From assembly GCF_030696805.1 (NCBI RefSeq), contig NZ_JAUYRO010000014.1, positions 1 through 60,992 of the forward strand: a DNA stretch of 60,992 nucleotides, given 5' to 3'. Of this stretch, positions 26,663-35,319 are shown piece by piece. A program made the position numbers and the translations under genes. A model generated the notes under the pieces. It made no database searches, was not told the DNA's origin, and was given only the letters and a program-made list of their open reading frames with translations. This stretch comes from Methyloversatilis sp. (GTDB lineage Bacteria; Pseudomonadota; Gammaproteobacteria; Burkholderiales; Rhodocyclaceae). Positions within the stretch are counted from its first letter, which is position 1. Every line of letters begins with the position of its first letter.

Positions 26663-28010
26663 TCAATTGAAGATACCGGTCCTGCACGTCGTGCACTGCA
26701 TCGACACAGAAGGGCCACTTGATGAAGACATCGATGCGACTTTCAAGCGCATCGAGGGTCTCTTCGGCGTCCGGCTGCCCGTTTCAGCCGCGACGCTGAC
26801 GGCGCTGCAGCGCCGGGACATTCCCCTCGATGGCCTGGAACATGAGATCGCTGCGGTCATCACCCCCAACCTGCTGGCCTACAACCGGAACTGGGCTGAA
26901 ATCCGGAACATGCTGGGCGAGGCGCTCAGCCCCGCGTTCAGGCGCGAAATGACGGACGAAACAGGGCGCGGCTGGGTCTTCAGCTGGCATTGCCTCGATC
27001 ACCTGGGTTACACGGCGAATCCACGCCGAAAGGATCTTGGCTACGGGAAGGTTTTTCACTTCTATCGCAGCGTGCTCGCAGAAACCGGAAGCCTCGACGA
27101 CGAAATCAACTGGCACTTCCATCCGCTTTCGCTCACCCGGGAACCGCTCGCCGCCGCGACTTCCTACTCGAACAGCATGGATGTCCTGCTGTCAGTGCTG
27201 GCACGACGTATCATCGAAGACGGTTGGTTTCCGACCACCAACCGCCCGGGCTTTCACTCCGAAAGGCCCGATTCGCACGCGTTTCTTGAACAATGGATTC
27301 CGTTCGACTACGCAAATCAATCGTGTGTACTTTCGGAAAGCGAACAAAAGGACACGCATCTGGGGCGCTTCGGCGACTGGCGGCGCGCACCTCTCGACTG
27401 GATCGGCTATCACCCGCACCACGACGACTACCAGCTGCCGGGCCAGTGTCGCCGGTGGATTTTCCGGTGCCTGAACGTGGGAACCCGTCTGCGTCAGCTG
27501 ACCGAAGCCGACGTGCATGATGCGTTCCGCGATGCACTGACGCAGGGAAGTGCGATTCTTGCATTCGCCGATCATGACTACCGCGACATCAGGCCAGATG
27601 TCAGACATGTCAGGATGTTGCTGGAGAAGGTCGGCAGGGACTATCCGGCGGTCCGGTTGCGCTTTTCCGGCGCAGAAGAGGCCGCCCGTCTGCACACCAC
27701 CGCGCTGGCGAATGAAACGCCCGATGCGCCGCCTGAGTTTTCGATCGAACTCGAAGGCAATCGCGTGCATGTGCGGCTCGCGCAAGGCAGTCTGTTCGGT
27801 CCGCAGCCCTTTCTGGCATTGAAAGCCCTATCCGGTCAGTACCACCACGACAACTTCGATGTGGTTGAGCCGGGTCGCCACTGGACCTATGTGCTGGACG
27901 AGCAGACGCTGCCGTTATCCGACGTCGATTGCGTGGGTGTCGGGGGCGCCGGGCGATGCGGCGGCTACGGCGTCGCGAGGATCGTGGTCGGCGACTTGCA
28001 GCATTCATGA
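26652..28010 (+). CDS. Family A protein, copy 2: possible polysaccharide-deacetylase-like enzyme
   Basis: A 452-aa paralogue of the product of 21619-22971. It has HCIDTEGPLDED near residue 16, NWHFHPLS at about residue 156, and the shared C-terminal GPQPFLALK, HDNFDV and LPLSDVD. The possible DTE/HxHP deacetylase-like motifs are kept in both copies, which argues that they matter. Compared with copy 1 the gene order is mirrored (A-B versus B-A) on the same strand. The stop overlaps the ATG of the next membrane protein (ATGA at 28007-28010). Confidence 0.6.
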   Translation: MPIDQLKIPVLHVVHCIDTEGPLDEDIDATFKRIEGLFGVRLPVSAATLTALQRRDIPLDGLEHEIAAVITPNLLAYNRNWAEIRNMLGEALSPAFRREMTDETGRGWVFSWHCLDHLGYTANPRRKDLGYGKVFHFYRSVLAETGSLDDEINWHFHPLSLTREPLAAATSYSNSMDVLLSVLARRIIEDGWFPTTNRPGFHSERPDSHAFLEQWIPFDYANQSCVLSESEQKDTHLGRFGDWRRAPLDWIGYHPHHDDYQLPGQCRRWIFRCLNVGTRLRQLTEADVHDAFRDALTQGSAILAFADHDYRDIRPDVRHVRMLLEKVGRDYPAVRLRFSGAEEAARLHTTALANETPDAPPEFSIELEGNRVHVRLAQGSLFGPQPFLALKALSGQYHHDNFDVVEPGRHWTYVLDEQTLPLSDVDCVGVGGAGRCGGYGVARIVVGDLQHS

Positions 28011-30532
28011 CAGCTGCGAAAGTGCGAAGCGTTCCCGGTTGGCTGTTCCCGGCCTTGTTGTTTCTGCTGTGCGGCGCGATAGCGCTGCCGATGCTGCCAG
28101 TCTGGCAGGGTGGCGTTCGTCTGCTTGCGGGCATCGCACTGATCAGCGTTCTGGCCGATCGCCCGGGCATGCGCCGGATGATTGCAGCCGTTCTGGCCGT
28201 TTGTGCGCTGATCAGTGGCGCCGCGTGGCTGGCCTGGCTGGCCGCTGCGCCGTTCGACCATGTGATACACGCCCTGACCGATGTATTCGGACAGCCGCTC
28301 GGACTGTTGCCCGACTTCAGCCTGCTGCTGTATGACGCGCTTTGCGTTACGGGCCTGCTGTGTATCCTCTTGCGCCGTGACCGCCGAGGCGGATGGCCGT
28401 ATCTTGCCTTTGTGGCCGGACTCGGGACTTTCTGGTGGTGGGGCGTGCTGACGGTTGCCGCGAGGGGCGCTGGTGCGGCGTCCGGAGCCGAGCTTTCACA
28501 GATGGCTACCGGTCTGTCGGGGTGGGCTACGTGGGTCTATTGGGCTGGACTGACCTTGCTGCTCGTTCGCGACGAGTCGCAGGTGCAGCACACCCTGAAG
28601 GCGCTGGGCATCGGCGGGTTGATTGTCGGCGCGGCCATTGCCCTGCAGTGGGTGGGCGCCGATTTTTCCTATGTCATCGCATCGGTTCCGGGCGTGTCGG
28701 AAGGCTTTCATCGGGTGCGCGGCACCGATTACTATCATGCGCCCGCCGCCTGCATCGTCGGCCTGACAGCCATCGCCCTTCTGGGCCTGACGGGCGAGCG
28801 ACGACGCTTCGGAGCGTTGCTGGGCGCTGCGGCACTGATCGGACTGACCATCCTCAACAACACGCGAGCCGTCAGTCTGGCGCTCATGAGCGCCCTCGCC
28901 GTTCTGCTGATGGCCTCGCTGTGGCGACGCCAGTGGCGGACTGCTGCGATGTCGTTACTCGCTGTCGCACTCGTCGCACCACATCTGCTCTATCTGAAGC
29001 CCTCGCTGACGGGTGCGCCTGCGCAGGTGTCGACGACTGCAGCGCAGGATGGCTGGACAGATTTCGGACCGTCCTCCGATCCGACGGCCGCGACCGGGGG
29101 TACGCCTCCGCGCAGGGTGGGGGTGGCCGATGTGGCAAGGGCGAACGCTCCGCGTTCGGCGCTGGCTGAAAGCGGCCTTGCGATCCTGCCGGACGCCTGG
29201 CTGATCGGTCATGGTGTCGGCACGCTCGATCTGCCTCTCGAAGGCGATTCATTCGGCGGCCTGACCAGCACGTACTCCACGCACACTCTTTACCTGGACA
29301 TGGCATTGATGGCGGGCATTCCGGCACTGCTTGCCGCGCTGGTCGTGTTCGCGTCGGGCGCAGTCGGAACCCTGCAGGCGCTCCTGGGCAGCAAGTCGTC
29401 GCCGGTTCGCGCCGGCAGCGCCGCGGCGTTGCTTGCAATGCTGACGATGTTTGCCGTCATATCGCTGTTCCTGCCGCAGGAGCGCAACGAAGTCATCGGC
29501 ATCGCGTTTGCCGTTGCCGCGCTCGCGCTGGCCGCGGCCGGCCGGTCGAGCACTGAGGCAACCGGCCCGGCGCTGCAGCACGTAGCGGCCTGGGTCCCCG
29601 GCTATGTGCTGATTGCGCTGGGTGCAGCCGGATGGACCATCCTGACGAGTCCGACCTACATCTTCCCGGCTCTGGAACTGGTCGTTCGATACGGCGCCGA
29701 AATCGTTCGCGATCGCCAGCACGTCTATGTGAACGAACCTGCGATGCGCCCCGTGCTGGCGTCGCTGTTGCGACTGCGCGGCGGCGATGCCGCTCAGGTT
29801 TCGGTCCTTGCGGACGGCGCGCAGGCCCTCGAGGCGAGGCAGGCGTGGATTGTCTGGAACCCAGGTCGCCTTCCGGCCTACCCGGCGCTGGCCAGCCAGC
29901 TTGGAAAGCCGCGCCATCCGCATCGCAACCAGGCCCTCGCCATTTCGATGCCGGCGCACTGGTGGCTGATGCCCTCCGCGCAGCCGACGGCGAGTTTCCT
30001 GTTTGCCGGGGCAAGGACCAAAGTTCCGGCGGGCGGCCTTCACCGGAACGTTGATGACGCGTCGATTCAGGTGCCTGTATTGCCCAACCATGCCCCTTTC
30101 GCCACTATCCGCCTCGGGCCGACCATCGGCGGGCGGGCCGAACATGTTGCCGACTTCAACCAGGGATCCGCGGTGTCGTGGAATGCCGCGCACAATGCGG
30201 AAATCCGCTTTCATGTCCCTGAAATGGCGCAGCAACCGCTGCGGGCATACCGGATGAACGCGTTGATTAACCGCAGCATGCAGGCGGCGGAGCGCTACAC
30301 CTGGACGATGGAAGGGTCCGCAGACGGTCGTGACTGGACGCAGATCGACAGTCGAAGCGGCGAGCGGGTCAGCCACGATGTTTCGAGGCCTTCGACTTAC
30401 TTGATTCCGGATGCGCCAGCATTTCCGTTTTACCGTATCCGCTTCGTGCCGGCCGGAAATGCGCCCGGCGCTTCCGCCGGTCTTTCGGAGATGGAACTGT
30501 ATTTTTCACCAGACGGCCGATTTACTGATTGA
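28007..30532 (+). CDS. O-antigen ligase/polymerase-like membrane protein with a C-terminal discoidin-like domain
   Basis: An 841-aa protein. The first ~550 residues contain about a dozen hydrophobic helices with the WaaL/Wzy look: a long extracytoplasmic loop after TRAVSLALMSALAV, and a loop bearing IGHGVGTLD and THTLYLDMALMAGI. The last ~290 residues are soluble. The final stretch (YTWTMEGSADGRDWTQID through AFPFYRIRFVPAG to GLSEMELYF) is like an F5/8 type C (discoidin) carbohydrate-binding module. This is far longer than a normal ligase of 400-450 residues. ATG at 28007 overlaps the upstream stop; the longer opening lacks a plausible start. Confidence 0.7.
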   Translation: MTAAKVRSVPGWLFPALLFLLCGAIALPMLPVWQGGVRLLAGIALISVLADRPGMRRMIAAVLAVCALISGAAWLAWLAAAPFDHVIHALTDVFGQPLGLLPDFSLLLYDALCVTGLLCILLRRDRRGGWPYLAFVAGLGTFWWWGVLTVAARGAGAASGAELSQMATGLSGWATWVYWAGLTLLLVRDESQVQHTLKALGIGGLIVGAAIALQWVGADFSYVIASVPGVSEGFHRVRGTDYYHAPAACIVGLTAIALLGLTGERRRFGALLGAAALIGLTILNNTRAVSLALMSALAVLLMASLWRRQWRTAAMSLLAVALVAPHLLYLKPSLTGAPAQVSTTAAQDGWTDFGPSSDPTAATGGTPPRRVGVADVARANAPRSALAESGLAILPDAWLIGHGVGTLDLPLEGDSFGGLTSTYSTHTLYLDMALMAGIPALLAALVVFASGAVGTLQALLGSKSSPVRAGSAAALLAMLTMFAVISLFLPQERNEVIGIAFAVAALALAAAGRSSTEATGPALQHVAAWVPGYVLIALGAAGWTILTSPTYIFPALELVVRYGAEIVRDRQHVYVNEPAMRPVLASLLRLRGGDAAQVSVLADGAQALEARQAWIVWNPGRLPAYPALASQLGKPRHPHRNQALAISMPAHWWLMPSAQPTASFLFAGARTKVPAGGLHRNVDDASIQVPVLPNHAPFATIRLGPTIGGRAEHVADFNQGSAVSWNAAHNAEIRFHVPEMAQQPLRAYRMNALINRSMQAAERYTWTMEGSADGRDWTQIDSRSGERVSHDVSRPSTYLIPDAPAFPFYRIRFVPAGNAPGASAGLSEMELYFSPDGRFTD

Positions 30533-30539
30533 CGACACG

Positions 30540-31565
30540 ATGAACGAAAAGATTGCAGTCCGTGATATTCACGCAGCAGGTGTAGCCGAAGAATTCGACC
30601 GTCTGATGCAACTCGACATTGACGATCTGCGCGCGCATGAGCACGCCTTTGTCGACACGGCGTGCCCGGCTTGTCATGGAAACGATGTGCCGCACGCCTT
30701 CGTGCATCAGTCGCTGTCCTACCGTCGGTGTGGCCGGTGCGAAACGCTGTTCGTCTCGCCCGGCCCGACCGAGAGCCTGCACCTCGATTTCGTCCGCAGC
30801 AGCCGTGCCATGGAGTTCTGGCGCGAACACTTGCCGGCGGACATGAAACGAACACGCCGCCCGATGTATCAGGAGCGGGTCGCCTACGCGCTCGATGTCT
30901 GGGCGCGTACCGGTGTCAGACCGCACACAACGCTGGAATTCGGAGCGGGCAACGGCGAATTCGCCGAAGAACTTTCGGCGACGGGTGCCGTGGAACGCAT
31001 CGTGCTGCTGGAACCCCAGGCTTTGAACCTGGAGCAGCCCGGAATCGAGATCATGACCGAAGGTTTCGAGGCGCTCGAGACCGCCGGCCGCAGTTTCGAT
31101 GCGGTGTTCGCCTGGGAGCTGATCGAGCACCTCATCGAACCCGATCAGTTCCTGCGCGTGGTGCGCCAGGTGTTGAAGCCGGGTGCCCCGTTCATCCTGT
31201 CGACGCCCAATGAACGCAGTGTCGAGACACGCAGGCTGGGTACCGATTCGTCGAACATCCTGTTTGATCACGTGCGTCTCTACAATCCGGCATCGATCTC
31301 CACGCTGCTCGAACGCAATGGATTCCGCGTCGTCGAGCTGTGCACGCCGGGCAAACTCGACGTTGCGCGGCTGCAGGGATACCGGGCGGAGCGTCCGGAG
31401 GTGTTCGGCGACGACCCGTGTCTGAATCTCATCCTGAGCGACGAGCGAGCGAGCGAGTCTTTTCAGACTTTTCTTCAGCAGAGCCTGCTGTCGAGTCATA
31501 TGCGCGTCGTCGCCGTGGCCGACGGGGACTGGCGTGGCAGCCGGACGCCCTTGCTGCGCGGCTGA
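30540..31565 (+). CDS. Zinc-ribbon SAM-dependent methyltransferase
   Basis: A 341-aa methyltransferase. A Cys4 zinc ribbon lies at the N-terminus (CPACHG about residue 43, CGRC about 21 residues later). The class I core follows with TLEFGAGNGEFAEEL as motif I, WELIEHLIEP as motif IV and LKPGAPFILSTPN. The layout recalls C-methyltransferases and O-methyltransferases of deoxysugar and nonulosonate clusters (Methyltransf_13/23 types). ATG at 30540 begins 7 bp after the ligase-like gene. The acceptor is unknown. Confidence 0.8.
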   Translation: MNEKIAVRDIHAAGVAEEFDRLMQLDIDDLRAHEHAFVDTACPACHGNDVPHAFVHQSLSYRRCGRCETLFVSPGPTESLHLDFVRSSRAMEFWREHLPADMKRTRRPMYQERVAYALDVWARTGVRPHTTLEFGAGNGEFAEELSATGAVERIVLLEPQALNLEQPGIEIMTEGFEALETAGRSFDAVFAWELIEHLIEPDQFLRVVRQVLKPGAPFILSTPNERSVETRRLGTDSSNILFDHVRLYNPASISTLLERNGFRVVELCTPGKLDVARLQGYRAERPEVFGDDPCLNLILSDERASESFQTFLQQSLLSSHMRVVAVADGDWRGSRTPLLRG

Positions 31566-31585
31566 TATCGGCGAGTTTCACAGCC

Positions 31586-32674
31586 ATGGAAATGATCTAC
31601 AGCGACTTCGTCGGCAGCCAGACGGATCCGCTCACCTGGTACGACCTGCTGCCGGGCGACCCGGTGCGGATATCCGGCATGCCCGACAATTGCCCGGGCG
31701 CCGACCTGGCCGACGCGCTGCTTGCCGCCGATCTGCCTGACGATCCCGCTTTGCTCGACCTGCTCACTGCCCGGCTGTTGAACGATACAGACGACCTCTC
31801 CCGGTACCCGCACTGGCGCGAGCTTGCAACGCGACTGTCGCGCCTCATGTGTTCGCAACTGGTCGCAGGGGGCGCACGTCCGCTGAGGATGCGGGCACAG
31901 CGTCTGAATTACTGCATCCAGAGCCTGCTCGATCGCGGGCGTCCGGCAGCCTTCACGCCGTCGGATTTGATCGAAACCACGCTGCCGGGGAGCAAACCCT
32001 GGGACTGCGTTGTGCATCAGGGTGCGCGCTGGTGGCTGACTTCCGACGAACTCAACGTTCATCGAGAAGACGCATCCGGTGCGGTCGGCTGGCGACGCGG
32101 CTTGCCGACCCAGCTCGACCCGCTGCCCGACGGACGCTTGTCGGTCGGGTCGATCTACACGCCGGGCGCGCATCTGATCGATGGCCTGACGTGGACCGAA
32201 ATCACGCACGATCGGCCGGTTCCGCTTGTTTTCGAGCACGACGGCGCAGTGTGTTTCCTCGACCACTCCGGCGCTATCTGGCGCGACCGTCCGCGCGCCG
32301 TCCTGTGGCGCACACCCTGCGCCCAGGTGCATTTTGCACGGTTGATCGATGGGGTCATATTTTGTCTGGACAATGCTGATTTCGGACATCTGACGAGCTG
32401 CGACCTCGCGTCGGGCGCGATCACGCGCCACGCGACAGACCCGGTTCAGGTGTGCAATGACGTCACGCTGGCCGACGGCCACCTTTACATGATCGACAAG
32501 CAGCAGGGCAGCGTCTTCAAGTTCGACCGGGATTTCCGTTTCGTCGGGCGCGCGTTGCGTTTCGGTCGAGGTCCGGGCGAACTGCTGGACCCGGTCGGGC
32601 TGCGGTTCCAGGGCGAAAAGCTGCACGTGGTAAGCTGGCTTTCAGGTCGGCTGACGGAGCTGACACCCTTCTGA
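31586..32674 (+). CDS. Uncharacterised protein with beta-propeller-like C-terminus
   Basis: A 362-aa protein that I do not recognise. The N-terminal ~110 residues are helical and acidic. From about residue 120 short repeats with W/G-x-x-x-D turns (HQGARWWLTSDEL, HDGAVCFLDHSGAIW, ADGHLYMIDKQQGSVFKFD) suggest a beta-propeller or NHL-like fold. There is no signal peptide or membrane helix. ATG at 31586 is chosen as the first start after the upstream methyltransferase stop. It lies between tailoring genes and the nonulosonate genes, so a glycan role is likely but unproven. Confidence 0.5.
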   Translation: MEMIYSDFVGSQTDPLTWYDLLPGDPVRISGMPDNCPGADLADALLAADLPDDPALLDLLTARLLNDTDDLSRYPHWRELATRLSRLMCSQLVAGGARPLRMRAQRLNYCIQSLLDRGRPAAFTPSDLIETTLPGSKPWDCVVHQGARWWLTSDELNVHREDASGAVGWRRGLPTQLDPLPDGRLSVGSIYTPGAHLIDGLTWTEITHDRPVPLVFEHDGAVCFLDHSGAIWRDRPRAVLWRTPCAQVHFARLIDGVIFCLDNADFGHLTSCDLASGAITRHATDPVQVCNDVTLADGHLYMIDKQQGSVFKFDRDFRFVGRALRFGRGPGELLDPVGLRFQGEKLHVVSWLSGRLTELTPF

Positions 32675-32841
32675 ACCGCGCCCGGAACCTGCTGCCCACT
32701 GCGCTGCAAGCCATCGCCCTCCACGGCGGATGAAACCGGGCTGTCGGTGCCGCTTCAGGCTCGGCGGCAAGCGGAAAATGAACACCGCTTCATGCGGGCT
32801 GCAACGGACTGACTCACAGGACCGATTCCCTTACGAACACG

Positions 32842-33552
32842 ATGGCTGAACGAATGCTTTGCACGATCTGCGCCCGCGGCGGTTCCAAAGGCGTGCCCAA
32901 CAAGAACGCGCGCGTAGTCGCCGGCAAGCCGCTGCTTGCACACACGGTCGAACAGGCCATCGAAAGCGGGCTGTTCGATGCCATTGCCTTCAGCAGCGAC
33001 AGCGAAACCTATCTCGATCTGGCGGCCAGGGCCGGCGCAACGGTGCTGATCCACCGACCGGCAGAACTTGCCACCGATGTCGCAGGCAAGCTGCCGGTGA
33101 TCCGGCATTGCGTGTCGGAGGCTGAAACCAGCCTGGGTTTCCGTGCGGACGTGGTCATCGATCTCGACTGCACATCGCCGCTTCGCCTGCCGTCGGACAT
33201 CCGCGCCTGTGCAGAGCTGCTCCGCATGAGCGGCGCCGGAAACGTCGTGACGGCTGCACCGGCGCGACGTTCGCCCTATTTCAATCTGCTCGAACGCTTG
33301 CCCGATGGACGGATAGATCTCGCCAAGCGGCCGGAAGTGCCCATCCTGCGTCGACAGGATGCGCCCGCCTGCTTCGACATGAACGCATCGATATACGCAT
33401 GGACACGTGACGCCCTGTTCAGCCGTGACGGGCTGTTTCATCCAGATACCCAGCTTTATGTCATGGCCGAGGAGCGCTCCATCGACATCGACAGCGAACT
33501 TGATTTCGAGATCGTCAGTCTGCTGCTGGAACGCAGGGCCGCTGAGTCATGA
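32842..33552 (+). CDS. neuA: CMP-nonulosonate synthetase (N-acylneuraminate cytidylyltransferase family)
   Basis: A 236-aa cytidylyltransferase that activates a nine-carbon alpha-keto sugar with CTP. The N-terminal loop CARGGSKGVPNKN binds CTP. VVIDLDCTSPLRLPSDI and the C-terminal SIDIDSELDFEI are family landmarks (the latter supplies metal-binding aspartates). Given the neighbouring NeuB, NeuC and PglF/E/D-like enzymes, CMP-legionaminic acid (LegF role) is the likely product rather than CMP-Neu5Ac. It starts 167 bp after the previous gene, the largest gap in this part of the cluster, so a separate promoter may lie here. It overlaps the next gene by 4 bp. Confidence 0.88.
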   Translation: MAERMLCTICARGGSKGVPNKNARVVAGKPLLAHTVEQAIESGLFDAIAFSSDSETYLDLAARAGATVLIHRPAELATDVAGKLPVIRHCVSEAETSLGFRADVVIDLDCTSPLRLPSDIRACAELLRMSGAGNVVTAAPARRSPYFNLLERLPDGRIDLAKRPEVPILRRQDAPACFDMNASIYAWTRDALFSRDGLFHPDTQLYVMAEERSIDIDSELDFEIVSLLLERRAAES

Positions 33553-34472
33553 AGTGTCTGGTAATCGGCTTCGGATCGATTGGCCGGCGTCATGCCCGGG
33601 TGCTGGGCGAGATCGGATGCGAGGTTGCAGTGGTCACGTCCGCAACGGACACGTCCCTGCCCGCTTTTCGTGATCTCCGGAGCGCGCTCGATGAGTTTGC
33701 ACCGGGCTATGTCGTGATCGCCAACGATACCCGCCTGCATGGCCCGGCACTCGCTGCGCTGGCCGGGCACGGCTTTTCCGGGACCACGCTGGTTGAAAAA
33801 CCGATGCTCGCCGGATCGGGCGAATTGCCCGTGCTGCCGTCAGGGCCGGTTTTCGTCGGCTACACCCTGCGATTCCACCCGCTGATCACCCGCTTGATGG
33901 AACAAGTCGATGGACAGGCGCTGTGGACCTTCACGGCCTATGTCGGTCAGTATCTTCCTGATTGGCGTCCCGACCGTGATTACCGGCAAAGTTACTCGGC
34001 AAGACGCGAGGACGGCGGTGTGGTTCGCGACCTCAGCCACGAACTCGATTACGCCCAGTTGCTCGCGGGGCGATGGCGCAGCACCATCGCCGCAGGCGGC
34101 AAGCTGAGTACGCTGGACATAGACAGTGAAGATGCCGTGACGGTGCTCGCCCGCTGCGAGCGCTGCGAGCTGGTGACCGTGCACATGAATTACCTCGATC
34201 GAACAGTGTCGCGATGGATTCTGGTCAATGGCCCGTTCGGCACCCTGAAGGCCGATCTTGTCAAAGGCACGCTGGCGATCAATGGCCATGAGTATCAGGT
34301 CGTGGTCGAGCGGGACGCGATGATGCGGCAGCAGCATCTGGCTGCGATGTCGGGCGACGATCCGCGGTCGTGCGACGCAGCGACCGCGCTGTCGACCGTG
34401 CGCTGGGTGGATGCCATTCATCAGTCACTTGCAGACGGGCGCCGGATCGATGCAGACCCACACATTGCTTGA
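33549..34472 (+). CDS. Gfo/Idh/MocA-family oxidoreductase
   Basis: A 307-aa protein with the N-terminal NAD(P) fingerprint VIGFGSIGRRHARVLGEIG (residues about 4-22) and a VIANDT strand. EKPML is the Gfo/Idh EKP motif with its lysine. The C-terminal half has the alpha/beta dimer domain. These enzymes reduce or oxidise sugar hydroxyls. In Campylobacter flagellar glycan islands an oxidoreductase gene (ptmF) sits among legionaminic genes, and this position is comparable. The exact reaction is unknown. The ATG overlaps the neuA stop. Confidence 0.82.
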   Translation: MKCLVIGFGSIGRRHARVLGEIGCEVAVVTSATDTSLPAFRDLRSALDEFAPGYVVIANDTRLHGPALAALAGHGFSGTTLVEKPMLAGSGELPVLPSGPVFVGYTLRFHPLITRLMEQVDGQALWTFTAYVGQYLPDWRPDRDYRQSYSARREDGGVVRDLSHELDYAQLLAGRWRSTIAAGGKLSTLDIDSEDAVTVLARCERCELVTVHMNYLDRTVSRWILVNGPFGTLKADLVKGTLAINGHEYQVVVERDAMMRQQHLAAMSGDDPRSCDAATALSTVRWVDAIHQSLADGRRIDADPHIA

Positions 34473-34494
34473 ACGAACCAACCGGATCCGCTGA

Positions 34495-35319
34495 ATGGAC
34501 ACTCGAACATCCTACTTGCGCCTCGAGGACAAGGTCGCCGTCGTGACCGGCGCGGCTGGCATCATCGGCAACGTGATCGCGCGGCGTCTCGCCGGATTCG
34601 GAGCGAAGGTCGCGCTGGTGGACATCGACGCAGCCGGCCTTGAAAGGCTGGCTGAGGAGATCGGCAGGGAACAGGGCGATACGACCTGCGTTCGCGCCTT
34701 TGCCTGCGATCTGGCGGATGCCGGTGCCATCACGCGCACGGTCGGCAACATCGTCGCCTGGAGTTCGCGCATCGACGTGTTGTTCAATAACGCGGCAAGC
34801 AAGACCGGCGATCTCGCGCGCTTCTTCGACCCGGTCGACGAGTACTCGCTGGACACCTGGCATGAAGTCATGGCGGTCAATGTCGATGGCCTGTTCGTCA
34901 TGGCGCGGGAATGCGCTGCACACATGCGCGAACAGGGCGGTGGCGCCATTGTGCAGACGGCGTCCATCTACGGTGCCATGGCGCCCGACATGCGCATTTA
35001 CGAAGGCTCGTTCTATCTTGGTCAGCAGATCAACACGCCGCCGGTCTATGCGGCCTCCAAAGGCGCCGTCATTTCGCTGACGCGCTATCTGGCCGCTCTG
35101 TGGGCGGCCGACGGCATCCGCGTGAATGCCATCTCGCCGGGTGGCGTATCGAGCGGGCAGAACGGTGTTTTCCATGACAGGTATCGGGCTCGCGTGCCGA
35201 TGGGGCGGATGGCCGAGGCACAGGAGATCGCCGACGCTGCGCTGTTTCTCGCCTCACCGGCATCTGCCTACATGACCGGCCAGAACCTGCTGGTCGACGG
35301 GGGGTTGTCGATATGGTGA
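34495..35319 (+). CDS. Short-chain dehydrogenase/reductase (PtmA-like)
   Basis: A 274-aa SDR with the cofactor motif VVTGAAGIIGNVIA (TGxxxGxG type), the NNAAS strand-4 motif, the catalytic serine in TASIYGA and the YAASK catalytic pair. The C-terminal ending QNLLVDGGLSIW is typical of this family. In Campylobacter legionaminic loci a similar SDR (PtmA) lies near NeuA/NeuB-type genes and is proposed to act on the sugar. Here it lies between neuA and neuB and overlaps neuB by 7 bp, so it probably modifies the same sugar. The substrate is not established. Confidence 0.82.
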   Translation: MDTRTSYLRLEDKVAVVTGAAGIIGNVIARRLAGFGAKVALVDIDAAGLERLAEEIGREQGDTTCVRAFACDLADAGAITRTVGNIVAWSSRIDVLFNNAASKTGDLARFFDPVDEYSLDTWHEVMAVNVDGLFVMARECAAHMREQGGGAIVQTASIYGAMAPDMRIYEGSFYLGQQINTPPVYAASKGAVISLTRYLAALWAADGIRVNAISPGGVSSGQNGVFHDRYRARVPMGRMAEAQEIADAALFLASPASAYMTGQNLLVDGGLSIW

